This document shows positions 52,287-61,164 of a stretch of DNA of 64,000 nt, piece by piece (the first letter of the stretch is position 1; each line of letters opens with the position of its first letter). The notes beneath the pieces were generated by a model. That model was not told where the DNA came from, made no database searches, and was given only the letters and a program-made list of their open reading frames with translations. This DNA is from Bacteroidota bacterium. GTDB lineage: Bacteria > Bacteroidota > Bacteroidia > Cytophagales > Cyclobacteriaceae. Location of the stretch: assembly GCA_018267135.1 (NCBI GenBank), contig JAFDZA010000030.1:1-64000 (forward strand), read 5' to 3'. Made by a program: the position numbers and the translations under genes.

Positions 52287-53417
52287 ATGGCTTCATTATC
52301 TATTTTAGTAATCTCATTCAGCAACTTAAAAACAGATGCACGGGTAAAACGCCACGTAAATTTTTTACTAAATGCCGGGCATAAAATAACGCTCGTATGT
52401 CATGATGCTGAAGAGAATGCAACCATAACCCTCATCCGGGTCAGTCCGCTTAAACTGACCTTGGTAAAAAAAATGATTTCGGGCGTATTGCTTCTCTCCC
52501 GGCTGTATTCGGCCGCCTATCGTTATTTGTATGGATACCAACTCAGGCTGAATCAAAAATTCGATATCGTTTTATCTAATGATATTGAAACCCTACCGCT
52601 GGCTTTTCAATTGAAAGGACAGGCTAAAATTATTTTTGATGCCCACGAGTATGCCCCGCGGCATTTTGAAGATAAGTTTGTGTGGCGTTTGTTTTTTCAA
52701 GGCTTCAACAAATACCTCTGCCAAAAATACATTCCGAAAGTAGATCGGATGATGACCATTGGCGAAGGTATTGCCCATGAGTATGAAAAAAATTATGGAC
52801 AGAAGCCCGTTGTCATTACTAATGCTTCTGCATATTATGACATGGAGACCCGGAAAACCAACTCCGAAAAAATCCGGTTGGTACATCAGGGCATTGCTAC
52901 CCCTTCGCGCAAGCTGGAATTAATGTTAGAGATGATGAACCATTTAGACAACCGATTTACGTTAGATTTATTTTTAGTAACCCCCACGCACCGATCAAAC
53001 ATTCTCTACCTACGACAGCTAAAAGAGATCGCTAAAAAAGATCCACGAATTAATTTTCCACAACCAGTGCCGGCCAATGAGTTGATCCGCACGCTTAATC
53101 AATATGATATAGGTATTACCATAATTCCGCCCGTAAATTTTAATTATGCCAACACCTTACCGAATAAATTTTTTGAATGTATTCAGGCGCGGATTGCACA
53201 AGCCATCGGCCCGATACCGGAAATGAAAAAAATTACAGAAACCTACCACATCGGAGTAGTGTCGGATGATTTTGACTCAAAAAGTTTAGCGGAGAAGATC
53301 CAACAACTAAGTGCTGAGCAGGTGGATGCGCTCAAAGCGAATTGTGCGGCTGCCGCCCGCGCGTTGAATGCCGGCAAAAATGAAAAAAAGTTAAATGAAA
53401 TTATAGATAGCCTGTGA
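52287..53417 (+). CDS. Glycosyltransferase, GT4-like (GT-B fold)
   Basis: The 376 residues have a GT-B layout. The N-terminal domain starts SILVISFSNLKTDARVKRHV and includes IIFDAHEYAPRHFEDKF; the C-terminal domain contains IRLVHQGIATPSRKLELMLEMM and NTLPNKFFECIQARIAQAIGPIPEM, matching the nucleotide-sugar site of GT4 enzymes. The donor sugar is unknown. Its TGA overlaps the GTG start of the next glycosyltransferase by four bases. Confidence 0.88.
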   Translation: MASLSILVISFSNLKTDARVKRHVNFLLNAGHKITLVCHDAEENATITLIRVSPLKLTLVKKMISGVLLLSRLYSAAYRYLYGYQLRLNQKFDIVLSNDIETLPLAFQLKGQAKIIFDAHEYAPRHFEDKFVWRLFFQGFNKYLCQKYIPKVDRMMTIGEGIAHEYEKNYGQKPVVITNASAYYDMETRKTNSEKIRLVHQGIATPSRKLELMLEMMNHLDNRFTLDLFLVTPTHRSNILYLRQLKEIAKKDPRINFPQPVPANELIRTLNQYDIGITIIPPVNFNYANTLPNKFFECIQARIAQAIGPIPEMKKITETYHIGVVSDDFDSKSLAEKIQQLSAEQVDALKANCAAAARALNAGKNEKKLNEIIDSL

Positions 53418-54664
53418 GTGGCAAAAACCTGGTGCTCATCACCCATCATTTTCCATTTGGCTCCGGTGAAACGTTTCTGGAGAGTGAAGTGCCGTGGCTG
53501 GTTCAGAAATTCGACAAAGTCATTGTACTGTCTAAAAATGTGGGATCAGAAAATTGCCGCTTCCGGGCACCCAACTTTTACACCACGCGAATCAGCCCTC
53601 AAAGTAGCTGGGTAGAGAAAATTAAATCAATAGTTATTTTTATTAAGCATTGTAAGAAATCGATCGGATGCTTGCTGGGCGAACTCCGTTATTTGCTTGC
53701 CCGAGATAAAAAAATAACGTTTGGTATTTTTAAAAGAATGATGCATGATCTTTTTAAAGCATTGGTTCTTTCACAAAAAATTAAAAACGAAATTAAGTTA
53801 CACCGGCTGACTGGTACCGTGGTTATCTATTCCTATTGGTTCACTTCAGCTGCATTGGCTGTGGGGTTGGTCTCCTCAAAAAAAATAAACATCAAACGGG
53901 TAACCCGGGCGCATGGCGGAGATCTTTACCCCGAACTTCATCCGGAAAATTATCTTTCGTATAGACAAGTTACTGCTCAAGCATTAGACAAAATTTACCC
54001 CGCTTCGCGTGTGGGGGCCACGGTTTTAAAAAATCTCCTTTCTGCTTCTCTTCATTCTAAAATAGAAGTAGCCAAATTGGGAACATGCAAACCTGCAGCC
54101 ATTCCTTCAGCAAGAACAAGTGATACTTTTATTATTGTCAGTGTTTCTTCATTAAAGCCGGTTAAACGAATACACTTGCTTATTGAAGCACTGAGTTTAC
54201 TTCAAACGATACAGGTGCATTGGGTACACTACGGAGATGGTTCGCTCCGAGAAGAGCTTAAAATACTGGCTAAGGAAAAACTGCGTCACATTCCATACGA
54301 GTTTCGGGGAGCCGTTTCCAATCACGAGATCTTTGATTTTTATCAAAAAAATTATGTGGATTTGTTTGTTAATGTAAGCGCTTCCGAAGGTATTCCGTTG
54401 TCGCTCATGGAAGCCCAATCATTCGGCATACCCTGTATCGCCACCAACGTAGGAGGAAACGCGGAGATCGTTTCGGATGAGACCGGAAAACTCCTTTCTC
54501 CGGAAGGCACTCCGCAAGAAGTAGCCGCTGCCATCCGCCAGCTGCTGTCGCAATCTCCTGCCGAAAAGGAAAAATTACGCCAGCAGGTAATGAATAACTG
54601 GGCGGCTCATTACGATAGTTCAAAAAATTACGCTATTTTTTCGGATCAACTCTTAACCCTTTAG
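53414..54664 (+). CDS. Glycosyltransferase family 4
   Basis: This 416-residue GT-B enzyme has an N-terminal ITHHFPFGSGETFLESEVPWL and a C-terminal GT4 domain with VSSLKPVKRIHLLIEAL and the EX7E-type motif in VSASEGIPLSLMEAQSFGIPCIATNVGG. Translation begins at GTG inside the stop of the preceding gene (GTGA), a coupled start. It likely adds a hexose during assembly of the surface polysaccharide. The next gene starts 5 bp downstream. Confidence 0.93.
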   Translation: MSGKNLVLITHHFPFGSGETFLESEVPWLVQKFDKVIVLSKNVGSENCRFRAPNFYTTRISPQSSWVEKIKSIVIFIKHCKKSIGCLLGELRYLLARDKKITFGIFKRMMHDLFKALVLSQKIKNEIKLHRLTGTVVIYSYWFTSAALAVGLVSSKKINIKRVTRAHGGDLYPELHPENYLSYRQVTAQALDKIYPASRVGATVLKNLLSASLHSKIEVAKLGTCKPAAIPSARTSDTFIIVSVSSLKPVKRIHLLIEALSLLQTIQVHWVHYGDGSLREELKILAKEKLRHIPYEFRGAVSNHEIFDFYQKNYVDLFVNVSASEGIPLSLMEAQSFGIPCIATNVGGNAEIVSDETGKLLSPEGTPQEVAAAIRQLLSQSPAEKEKLRQQVMNNWAAHYDSSKNYAIFSDQLLTL

Positions 54665-54669
54665 ACCCC

Positions 54670-55407
54670 TTGACATTAGATTCATCAACCTTAACTTACC
54701 TGCGAGGCGAAAAATTTTCGAACGCACTAAAAATCAGTTATCCGTATTATGAAGCAATTCCCGACCGGGTAAAATTGCTTACCGCGATAAGCCGGGATAA
54801 AAAAGTAATTCACCTGGGGTGTTTAGATCACCAGCCTCTTATCGAGCAAAAGATGAAAGTCGGAAAATGGTTACACCATGAAATAACCCAACAGGCGAAA
54901 AAATGTATTGGTATTGATATTGAAAAAGAAACGCTGGCGTATGTGCAAGAGAAGTGGGGCGTGAATAATATTTTACTGCGCGACATAACCGGGGCACCGA
55001 TTCAGGAAATTATTTCTGAAAAATGGGATTATGCCATTCTGGGAGAACTGCTCGAACACATTGATAATCCCGTACACTACCTGCGCGAGATTCGCGAAAA
55101 ATACGGCACCTCCATTCAAAAAATTCTCATTACAGTACCCAACGTAATGACCCTGCGCATACTCGGTTGGGCCGCCCAAGCAACGGAAGTAATCAACACC
55201 GACCACCGCTATTGGTTTACGCCCTACACGATTGCTAAAGTAATGCACCAGGCAGGCATAGAATTAGACGAATTATTTTTTGCCAACCGCATTCCGCTTT
55301 CCTTTTTTGGATTGGTAAAACAAAAAGTAATAAAAACGCTGGGCAGCCAACCGAAATATGGGTTTCAATATGCCTCTTCCATTGTGGCTATTGGAAAGCT
55401 CAGCTAA
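54670..55407 (+). CDS. SAM-dependent methyltransferase of the polysaccharide locus
   Basis: The 245-residue protein has a class I methyltransferase core with VIHLGCLDHQPLIEQKM, CIGIDIEKETLAYV, WDYAILGELLEHIDNPVHYL and LITVPNV. The usual GxGxG loop is altered, and the start codon is TTG; no ATG lies near the expected N-terminus. It probably caps or decorates a sugar. It ends 4 bp from the convergent flippase gene. Confidence 0.82.
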   Translation: MTLDSSTLTYLRGEKFSNALKISYPYYEAIPDRVKLLTAISRDKKVIHLGCLDHQPLIEQKMKVGKWLHHEITQQAKKCIGIDIEKETLAYVQEKWGVNNILLRDITGAPIQEIISEKWDYAILGELLEHIDNPVHYLREIREKYGTSIQKILITVPNVMTLRILGWAAQATEVINTDHRYWFTPYTIAKVMHQAGIELDELFFANRIPLSFFGLVKQKVIKTLGSQPKYGFQYASSIVAIGKLS

Positions 55408-55411
55408 CTTC

Positions 55412-56866
55412 TTATTTCAAAATCGTGCGCAGATTCAGGTTTTGTATTTCAGCCCTGTACGACCATGCCAGAATAATAGCGGCCAGCAAAACATAAAAAC
55501 CATGAACCAAAAGTGGATACGATTGGCCAACGGTTAACTCAAGCACAGCAATAGCCAACGTCATCACCAGAGGGGCTCCCACCAATTTCATAAAATTAAA
55601 TTGTAACAAGAATTTTTTTCGAATGCCGAAGTATAGAGTGATAATTTCTACCCCATACCCTACCCAGGTAGCCATAATTAACCCCATCATTCCATAGCGG
55701 GGGATAAAAACAATCATCGAAAAAATTTTAATTCCTACAATAAATAAATAATAGATCGGCAAAGGCTTTTGGTACTTAATGGCAGCATAGGGCATAACCA
55801 CATAAAATCGCATAGAGCGCAGTAAATAAGTTATGGCCAAAAAAGGAATCCACTCGATGGCTTCCAGGTATTTTGATTTACCTAAATAATCAACCAGGAA
55901 TTTTAAAATAGGCGGGAAGAAAAAGATGCAGACCGTTACTAAAGTAAGAGTAACGGCTGTCAGGCCATTATAATAGCGATTTATTTCAATAGTGCTTTTC
56001 TTTTCTTTTTGCAAGGCAACGATCCCCAGCACTTTGGGAAAAAATGAATTATAGAATCCACTCAACACAAATTCAATTACCGACAAACATTTGGCGGCAA
56101 AATCGTAAATCCCTACCTGGCTTAAAGGCAAAAAATAAGCCATCAGCATACGATCGTAAAAGCCATTGAACCACTGCATCACCTGGTACAACAAAGAGGG
56201 GTGATTAAACACCAGCGTGGAGCGAATTAAAGAGAAATCGAAGAAGTACCCGCAACGGCTATACACACTGACCAGTGCCCAGATGGCCGTGGCCGTCATC
56301 GCTATCAATTTTCCGCCTATCGGGCCAAAGAGGCTATCAGGAAACACGTACAGCCCGGCCATGGTAAAAGCGGCCGTAAAAAAAAACGAAAGCAAATTCA
56401 TCCATAGAAAAGTGGTAGCCTTTTCCTGTGTCTGCAAAAAACTGCTCTTTACTTTCACTACGGCCTGAAACACACCCGAAGCAACCGACAAAACTCCATA
56501 CGGATAAAACCGGATATTTTGCCCGGGAAAAACTTTTTGAAAAATGATTTCGCCAAGTATTACCAACACGCCTCCTGCTAACAAGCCCGTGCCTAATACA
56601 AAAGAAAAAGAAGAACTGATGTAGCGGTTTAGTTTAGGTGTGTCGGTTTTAAATTCATGATAGTAAGTATAGAGAGCCGCATCAAAACTGTAGGTAACAA
56701 AAATCTGTACAAACAGGGCGAAGGTGGTATAGATAGACAACGCACCCAGGGTGCCGGGCGATAAAAAACTGATATAGAACGGAAGCAAAATTACCGCACT
56801 AGCCAAATTAAGTGAACCGGCCACCGTGTAGATAAAAGAATTTCGGATAAATCGTTTAGAGATCAA
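55412..56866 (-). CDS. Oligosaccharide flippase (Wzx/MOP family)
   Basis: This 484-residue membrane protein has about fourteen hydrophobic helices in the MOP/polysaccharide-biosynthesis pattern, starting FIRNSFIYTVAGSLNLASAV. It should move lipid-linked oligosaccharide across the inner membrane. The start codon is TTG and overlaps the TGA of the upstream glycosyltransferase gene (TTGA), so translation is coupled. It is the last gene of the long leftward run. No Wzy polymerase gene is recognised nearby. Confidence 0.88.
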   Translation of the reverse strand: MISKRFIRNSFIYTVAGSLNLASAVILLPFYISFLSPGTLGALSIYTTFALFVQIFVTYSFDAALYTYYHEFKTDTPKLNRYISSSFSFVLGTGLLAGGVLVILGEIIFQKVFPGQNIRFYPYGVLSVASGVFQAVVKVKSSFLQTQEKATTFLWMNLLSFFFTAAFTMAGLYVFPDSLFGPIGGKLIAMTATAIWALVSVYSRCGYFFDFSLIRSTLVFNHPSLLYQVMQWFNGFYDRMLMAYFLPLSQVGIYDFAAKCLSVIEFVLSGFYNSFFPKVLGIVALQKEKKSTIEINRYYNGLTAVTLTLVTVCIFFFPPILKFLVDYLGKSKYLEAIEWIPFLAITYLLRSMRFYVVMPYAAIKYQKPLPIYYLFIVGIKIFSMIVFIPRYGMMGLIMATWVGYGVEIITLYFGIRKKFLLQFNFMKLVGAPLVMTLAIAVLELTVGQSYPLLVHGFYVLLAAIILAWSYRAEIQNLNLRTILK

Positions 56867-58152
56867 CGGTGTTTAATAATGGTGTTCAACAAAAAATCAA
56901 TATGCCCGGCCAAAGACCGGTGCGAATAAATTGAAGCCACATCAGGCGCTGCTATTAATCGGTTTTGTTCAAATAACTGAAAAAGTTGCACAACATGTTC
57001 TTTCAGAAGTTTGTGGTCTTCAAACGAAAACATCTGGCCGGCACCGCATTCGTAAATAATTTTCGCGGCATCTCCGTCTGTCGGGCCAAATGCTAAGATG
57101 GGGCGTTGTGCCCCGAGGTATTCAAACAGTTTTCCGGTCAGCACAAACTTAGTGCGCACATCCACTCCTAAAAGTAATACGGCCGCCTTTTTCATTTCGC
57201 GAGTGGCTGCTTCATGTGGTTGAAACGGAATCATTTCCAGGTGTGCCTCCAATCCGTTTTCACGAATGGATTGCCGTACGCCATCGGCTACATGCCCTAT
57301 GATTCGGATTTTTAAACGATGTCCCAGCGGATGATTTTCATTTTTTAACTCACCCAATACCCTCCATAGATTAACCGGGTTTATCCGGTTGAAAAATGAA
57401 CCGGCATACAGCAGTGAAAAATCCTGGTCGGGCACTGCCGTGCCGAAAAAATCTTCTTCATCAAAACCATTGGTTACTACCGTTACTCCCCTTCCCCTTT
57501 TTTGTTCAAATTCTTTTTTCATTCTCTCTCCCACCACGGTTACGGCATCGGCTCCGCGCAGCACTTCTAATTCAAGCCGGTGGTGTTGGCGATCTGCGCG
57601 GGCAGTCAGCAGCAGGTCGTGGTAATAATCCATGGTTGTCCACGGGTCGCGAAAATCGGCCAACCAAGGTATACTGAGTTGCTGCTTCAGCCGCATCGCA
57701 ATGAGGTGAACGGAATGAGGCGGCCCGGTAGAAATAATCGCTTCTACCGGGTTGTCTTTTAAATACTTTTTTAAAAAACGCACCGAAGGACGTATCCAAA
57801 ACATCCTTGCATCGGGAATAAAAAAATTGCTTCTGATCCAGGTAGAAATTTTTCCGATCCACGTTTTTTTTTGCTGACTTATTTCGTTGGTATCGGATTT
57901 GTTTTGGCGGGACGAAATCAACTGATAAAGACGGTGTGGCTCCCAAATAGGTTTGCGAATTACTGTTATCTCCGGTAATACATCTTTAGCCATTGATTGA
58001 TCTCGCTGCGGGTAGTTTCCATTGCTTACGGTGTAGATAACCGGCTGCCAGCCCTTGCGCCTCAGATACTTGCTTAGCTTTACCCACCGCTGCACGGCTA
58101 TCCCTCCGGCCGGAGGCCAGTAGTAGGTAACAATCAGAATTTTTTTTGACAT
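56863..58152 (-). CDS. Glycosyltransferase family 4-like
   Basis: The 429-residue GT-B enzyme begins ILIVTYYWPPAGGIAVQRWVKLSKYL, the usual start of this subgroup. STGPPHSVHLIAMRLKQ and WLADFRDPWTTMDYY mark the N-domain, and LLYAGSFFNRINPVNLWR the start of the C-domain. A DXD-like metal motif is not needed in this fold. It is probably a cytoplasmic, membrane-associated sugar transferase. It is coupled to the flippase gene by TTGA and lies 10 bp after udk. Confidence 0.88.
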   Translation of the reverse strand: MSKKILIVTYYWPPAGGIAVQRWVKLSKYLRRKGWQPVIYTVSNGNYPQRDQSMAKDVLPEITVIRKPIWEPHRLYQLISSRQNKSDTNEISQQKKTWIGKISTWIRSNFFIPDARMFWIRPSVRFLKKYLKDNPVEAIISTGPPHSVHLIAMRLKQQLSIPWLADFRDPWTTMDYYHDLLLTARADRQHHRLELEVLRGADAVTVVGERMKKEFEQKRGRGVTVVTNGFDEEDFFGTAVPDQDFSLLYAGSFFNRINPVNLWRVLGELKNENHPLGHRLKIRIIGHVADGVRQSIRENGLEAHLEMIPFQPHEAATREMKKAAVLLLGVDVRTKFVLTGKLFEYLGAQRPILAFGPTDGDAAKIIYECGAGQMFSFEDHKLLKEHVVQLFQLFEQNRLIAAPDVASIYSHRSLAGHIDFLLNTIIKHR

Positions 58153-58162
58153 TCGCAGGGTA

Positions 58163-58768
58163 CTAAAGCTTGGACGATAAGTACGTTATAAATACTTCTA
58201 ATGCTTTATTGAAATTACTGTTATTGGGGATCACTAAATCGGCATAGTGCTTTAAGGGTTCTATCAGCGACTCGTACACCGGCATAACATGGTACTGGTA
58301 GCGGTACAGGACATCGTCCAGATCATAGCCACGTTCTACCTGATCGCGTCTTATTCTCCGTCCCAGTTTTACGTGGTCTTTGGCTTCTATAAACACTTTC
58401 AGGTCAAGCTGTTTTGCTATCTCTTCAAAATACTGCACAAACAGTCCCTCTACTACAATAATGGGAGCCGACTTAAAAACCAATTGCTTCGGCTGAGCTG
58501 CCGGATTATTATAAGTGTATTCTTTTTTAATTACATCTTGCCCGGCTTTTAGCTTCAACAAATCTTGTAAGAATAAATCGCGATCGATAGAAACAGGCAA
58601 ATCGAAATTTTTTATTCCATTCTCGTCAATCGGTTGCTGGTCGCGGGGTTTGTAATAATTGTCTTGCGAGATAAGACACATCTGATCGTTGGAAAAGCGG
58701 GCGGAAAGCCCCTGCAGAAAAAATGTTTTGCCAGATCCGCTGCCGCCTGTTATGCCGATGGTTAACAC
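58163..58768 (-). CDS. udk: Uridine kinase-family protein
   Basis: The 201-residue P-loop kinase has GITGGSGSGKT at the N-terminus, the SQDNYYKPRDQQPIDENG substrate loop, FDLPVSIDRDLF, IVVEGLFVQYF and the RRIRRDQVERG lid arginines. It resembles uridine/phosphoribulokinase-type enzymes and most likely phosphorylates uridine or cytidine, though the exact nucleoside is unproven. The start codon is GTG. It belongs to the leftward run between rdgB and a glycosyltransferase gene. Confidence 0.88.
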   Translation of the reverse strand: MLTIGITGGSGSGKTFFLQGLSARFSNDQMCLISQDNYYKPRDQQPIDENGIKNFDLPVSIDRDLFLQDLLKLKAGQDVIKKEYTYNNPAAQPKQLVFKSAPIIVVEGLFVQYFEEIAKQLDLKVFIEAKDHVKLGRRIRRDQVERGYDLDDVLYRYQYHVMPVYESLIEPLKHYADLVIPNNSNFNKALEVFITYLSSKL

Positions 58769-58792
58769 AATGAAGTTATTTTTTTATACAAA

Positions 58793-59392
58793 TTAACCAT
58801 TTGAACCGGAATCGTATTCTTTATCCAGAAAAGATAAAAATAGCTCCATGGCTTTTGCCCGGTGGCTAATGGTATTTTTTTCTGTCAATTCCATTTCGGC
58901 TAATGTTCGGGCCGAACCGGCAGGCAGAAAAACAGGATCATACCCAAACCCCTTTACGCCACGAGGGCTGTCTGTTATTTCTCCTTTCAGGATTCCTTCA
59001 AATTGCCAAACCTTCCGGGCTTCGGTTATGAAAGTAATGATGGTAATAAAACGAGCCGATCGGTTTGTAACCCCTGTCAGATTATGCAGCAATAGTGCTA
59101 CATTATCTTGATAACTTTTTTGAGGCCCTGCGTAAAAGGCAGAGTCCACACCGGGCGCTCCTTGAAGGGCTTCTACTTCCAGGCCTGAGTCATCGGCAAA
59201 ACAGGCCGCACCATATTTGGCAAAAACATATTCCGCCTTCTGCCGCGAGTTGCCGGCAATGGTTCCGGTTGTTTCAGGTAACTCTTCCGTGCAACCAATC
59301 TCGGCTAAGCCCTGCAGGTTATATGAGCTGCCTAGAATTTTTTTTACTTCTTCCAGTTTATTGAGATTGTGAGTGGCAAAACAAAGTTCCAT
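58793..59392 (-). CDS. rdgB: RdgB/HAM1 non-canonical purine NTP pyrophosphatase
   Basis: The 199 residues are the normal length. The N-terminal CFATHNLNKLEEVKKILG binds the nucleotide, FADDSGLEVEALQGAPGVDSAFYAG is the family signature, and PRGVKGFGYDPVFLP and SHRAKAM complete it. It removes ITP, XTP and their deoxy forms from the pool to protect DNA and RNA. It lies 3 bp after the FKBP gene in the same leftward operon. Confidence 0.95.
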   Translation of the reverse strand: MELCFATHNLNKLEEVKKILGSSYNLQGLAEIGCTEELPETTGTIAGNSRQKAEYVFAKYGAACFADDSGLEVEALQGAPGVDSAFYAGPQKSYQDNVALLLHNLTGVTNRSARFITIITFITEARKVWQFEGILKGEITDSPRGVKGFGYDPVFLPAGSARTLAEMELTEKNTISHRAKAMELFLSFLDKEYDSGSNG

Positions 59393-59395
59393 ACC

Positions 59396-60286
59396 TTAAT
59401 GATGAATCACTTTAATAAGTTTAATCTGGTATACCAAATTAGTATTGGCCGGAATGCCCGTGGTGCCGATGCCTCCGTAGCCATAGCCGGAAGGGATGAG
59501 CAACGTGGCAAACGAACCTTCTTTTAACTGCGGAATTATATTTCTCCAGCCATTGATTTGCGACCTTAAACTTATCTTCACCGGCCTGGGCACGTTTACA
59601 AAAAGCGTATCGGCATTGAATGCTTTTCCTTTATAGGTAACGATGATGGAATCTTTCAGCACAGGCAAAATACCGGTGCCCAGCGTATCTACGTAATAAG
59701 GTAAATTGGTATTTTGATTATAAACTGTTTTGTGAGCCGCTATTAATGAGTCTGAAATTTTAGTAAGGTAAGTATTGATAATGCTTACATCGGATGCCAA
59801 CTGAGTTCCTTTTACAAAATTTACTTTAACAGCATAAACCAAATTAGAATTGGGTGCAATGTTGTTGTGGGCCATGGTGCCAAAAGCCAGACCGGAAGGA
59901 ATATAAATGTGCCCGGTGCTGCCGGCCGGAAAAAGAGGAAGCGACACCTGCAGGCCTGCAATGATGGAAGAAAGTAACACTGTAATGCCTCCGTTCTGGT
60001 CAACCACGGTTTCAGTAGGTATGGATTGCGCTACGTACGAGATGTTAACTGAATCGGTTAACACGGGCAACACCCCAAGGCCAACGGAATCCAGCAGAAA
60101 CCAAGCCCCTGCCTTTAGTTTCTGCGCCTTGATATTCTTCTGCAACAGGTAGCTGCTAATGGAAATTGTATCGGCCTTAAATTGGGTTTTGGCAGAAATA
60201 ACATTGTCTTTCAGGCACGAAGCACATAACAAGGAAAATACAATTCCTAACCCAATTATTTTTTTTGATCGGGATGCGGCAATCAA
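59396..60286 (-). CDS. Double-FKBP-domain lipoprotein (second of three)
   Basis: This 296-residue lipoprotein (lipobox LCASC) contains two tandem FKBP-like domains, at about 55-165 and 190-296. Each ends in the pattern iPsGlaYG...iPaNsNLVY. An inter-domain linker of the form SIINTYLTKISDSLIAAH matches the DTxIxxYL helix seen in Bacteroidota FKBPs. Several active-site aromatics look changed, so isomerase activity may be weak and chaperone function dominant. The start is TTG overlapping the upstream TGA (TTGA). Confidence 0.85.
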   Translation of the reverse strand: MIAASRSKKIIGLGIVFSLLCASCLKDNVISAKTQFKADTISISSYLLQKNIKAQKLKAGAWFLLDSVGLGVLPVLTDSVNISYVAQSIPTETVVDQNGGITVLLSSIIAGLQVSLPLFPAGSTGHIYIPSGLAFGTMAHNNIAPNSNLVYAVKVNFVKGTQLASDVSIINTYLTKISDSLIAAHKTVYNQNTNLPYYVDTLGTGILPVLKDSIIVTYKGKAFNADTLFVNVPRPVKISLRSQINGWRNIIPQLKEGSFATLLIPSGYGYGGIGTTGIPANTNLVYQIKLIKVIHH

Positions 60287-61137
60287 TTAGAGTTAACTTT
60301 TGATAGCTTAATTGTAAACACCATGTTGGCATTGGCGGGAATCGTGCCTTGCTGGTAGGGCCCGTAGCCTAAACTGGAGGGCACATACAGCGTGCAGGCC
60401 GAACCTTCGTTCATTTTTACCAGCATAATTTGCCAGCCGGGAATCAAATCTGAAACTGTCAGGTTCATTCCATTTCGTTGATCTACAATAGCTCCGGTAC
60501 TCAATATCTTAGCCGTATAGTCAACCGTAACATTGCTGGTAAGCGAAGGAATGGGCCCCGCCCCCAATGTGTTAAAAGTGTAGCGGATACCGCTCACGTC
60601 TTTTAAAGCTGAGATAGAATTATTTCGCAGGTACATACCAATGGTGGCCGTATCGGCCAGTAATTGATTGTCTTTTACCGACAATAAATTGAACGACAAG
60701 ATAACGGGGGCCGGGGTAGTCATATTCTTTGTGCCGATTCCATTATTAACATAATACCCGGGAATAAAAATGCGCCCTTTGCTGCCGGCCTGAAACTGTG
60801 GAAACGCATACCGTGCCCCTACAACAAAACTGCTGGCCGGTGCTACCACCGGTGTGCTCGCCTGCTCTATAACATTACCATTTGCCAGAAGGCGGGTGGT
60901 ATAGGCTATTTTCAGGGTATCGTTAAAAACCGGGCGTATCCCGGTGGCGGCCGAATCGATGACAAACCAAATGCCCTGGTTAATTATGGTGGCACGAATA
61001 TTATTCTGCTTTAAATACGAGCGAATGGCCGTAGTATCCTGCGTGTACTGGGAAAGGGTTTGAGTAAGATGAGAAGGCGTAAGCGAACACGAGCTGCACA
61101 CGGCAACCAAAAACCAAAAAATAAAATAGTTCTTCAT
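60283..61137 (-). CDS. Double-FKBP-domain lipoprotein (first double copy)
   Basis: The 284-residue protein has a signal peptide with the lipobox region CSSCS. Two FKBP-like domains lie at about 52-158 and 180-284, with GRIFIPGYY and TLYVPSSLGYGPYQQG as their ends and DTATIGMYLRNNSI between them. It is a paralogue of the next gene, with the same domain order, so the pair probably arose by tandem duplication. The likely site is the periplasm or outer-membrane inner face, and the role is protein folding. It follows the larger FKBP gene by 27 bp. Confidence 0.85.
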   Translation of the reverse strand: MKNYFIFWFLVAVCSSCSLTPSHLTQTLSQYTQDTTAIRSYLKQNNIRATIINQGIWFVIDSAATGIRPVFNDTLKIAYTTRLLANGNVIEQASTPVVAPASSFVVGARYAFPQFQAGSKGRIFIPGYYVNNGIGTKNMTTPAPVILSFNLLSVKDNQLLADTATIGMYLRNNSISALKDVSGIRYTFNTLGAGPIPSLTSNVTVDYTAKILSTGAIVDQRNGMNLTVSDLIPGWQIMLVKMNEGSACTLYVPSSLGYGPYQQGTIPANANMVFTIKLSKVNSN

Positions 61138-61164
61138 AGTATCTACTTACGCCTCTAATACTGT

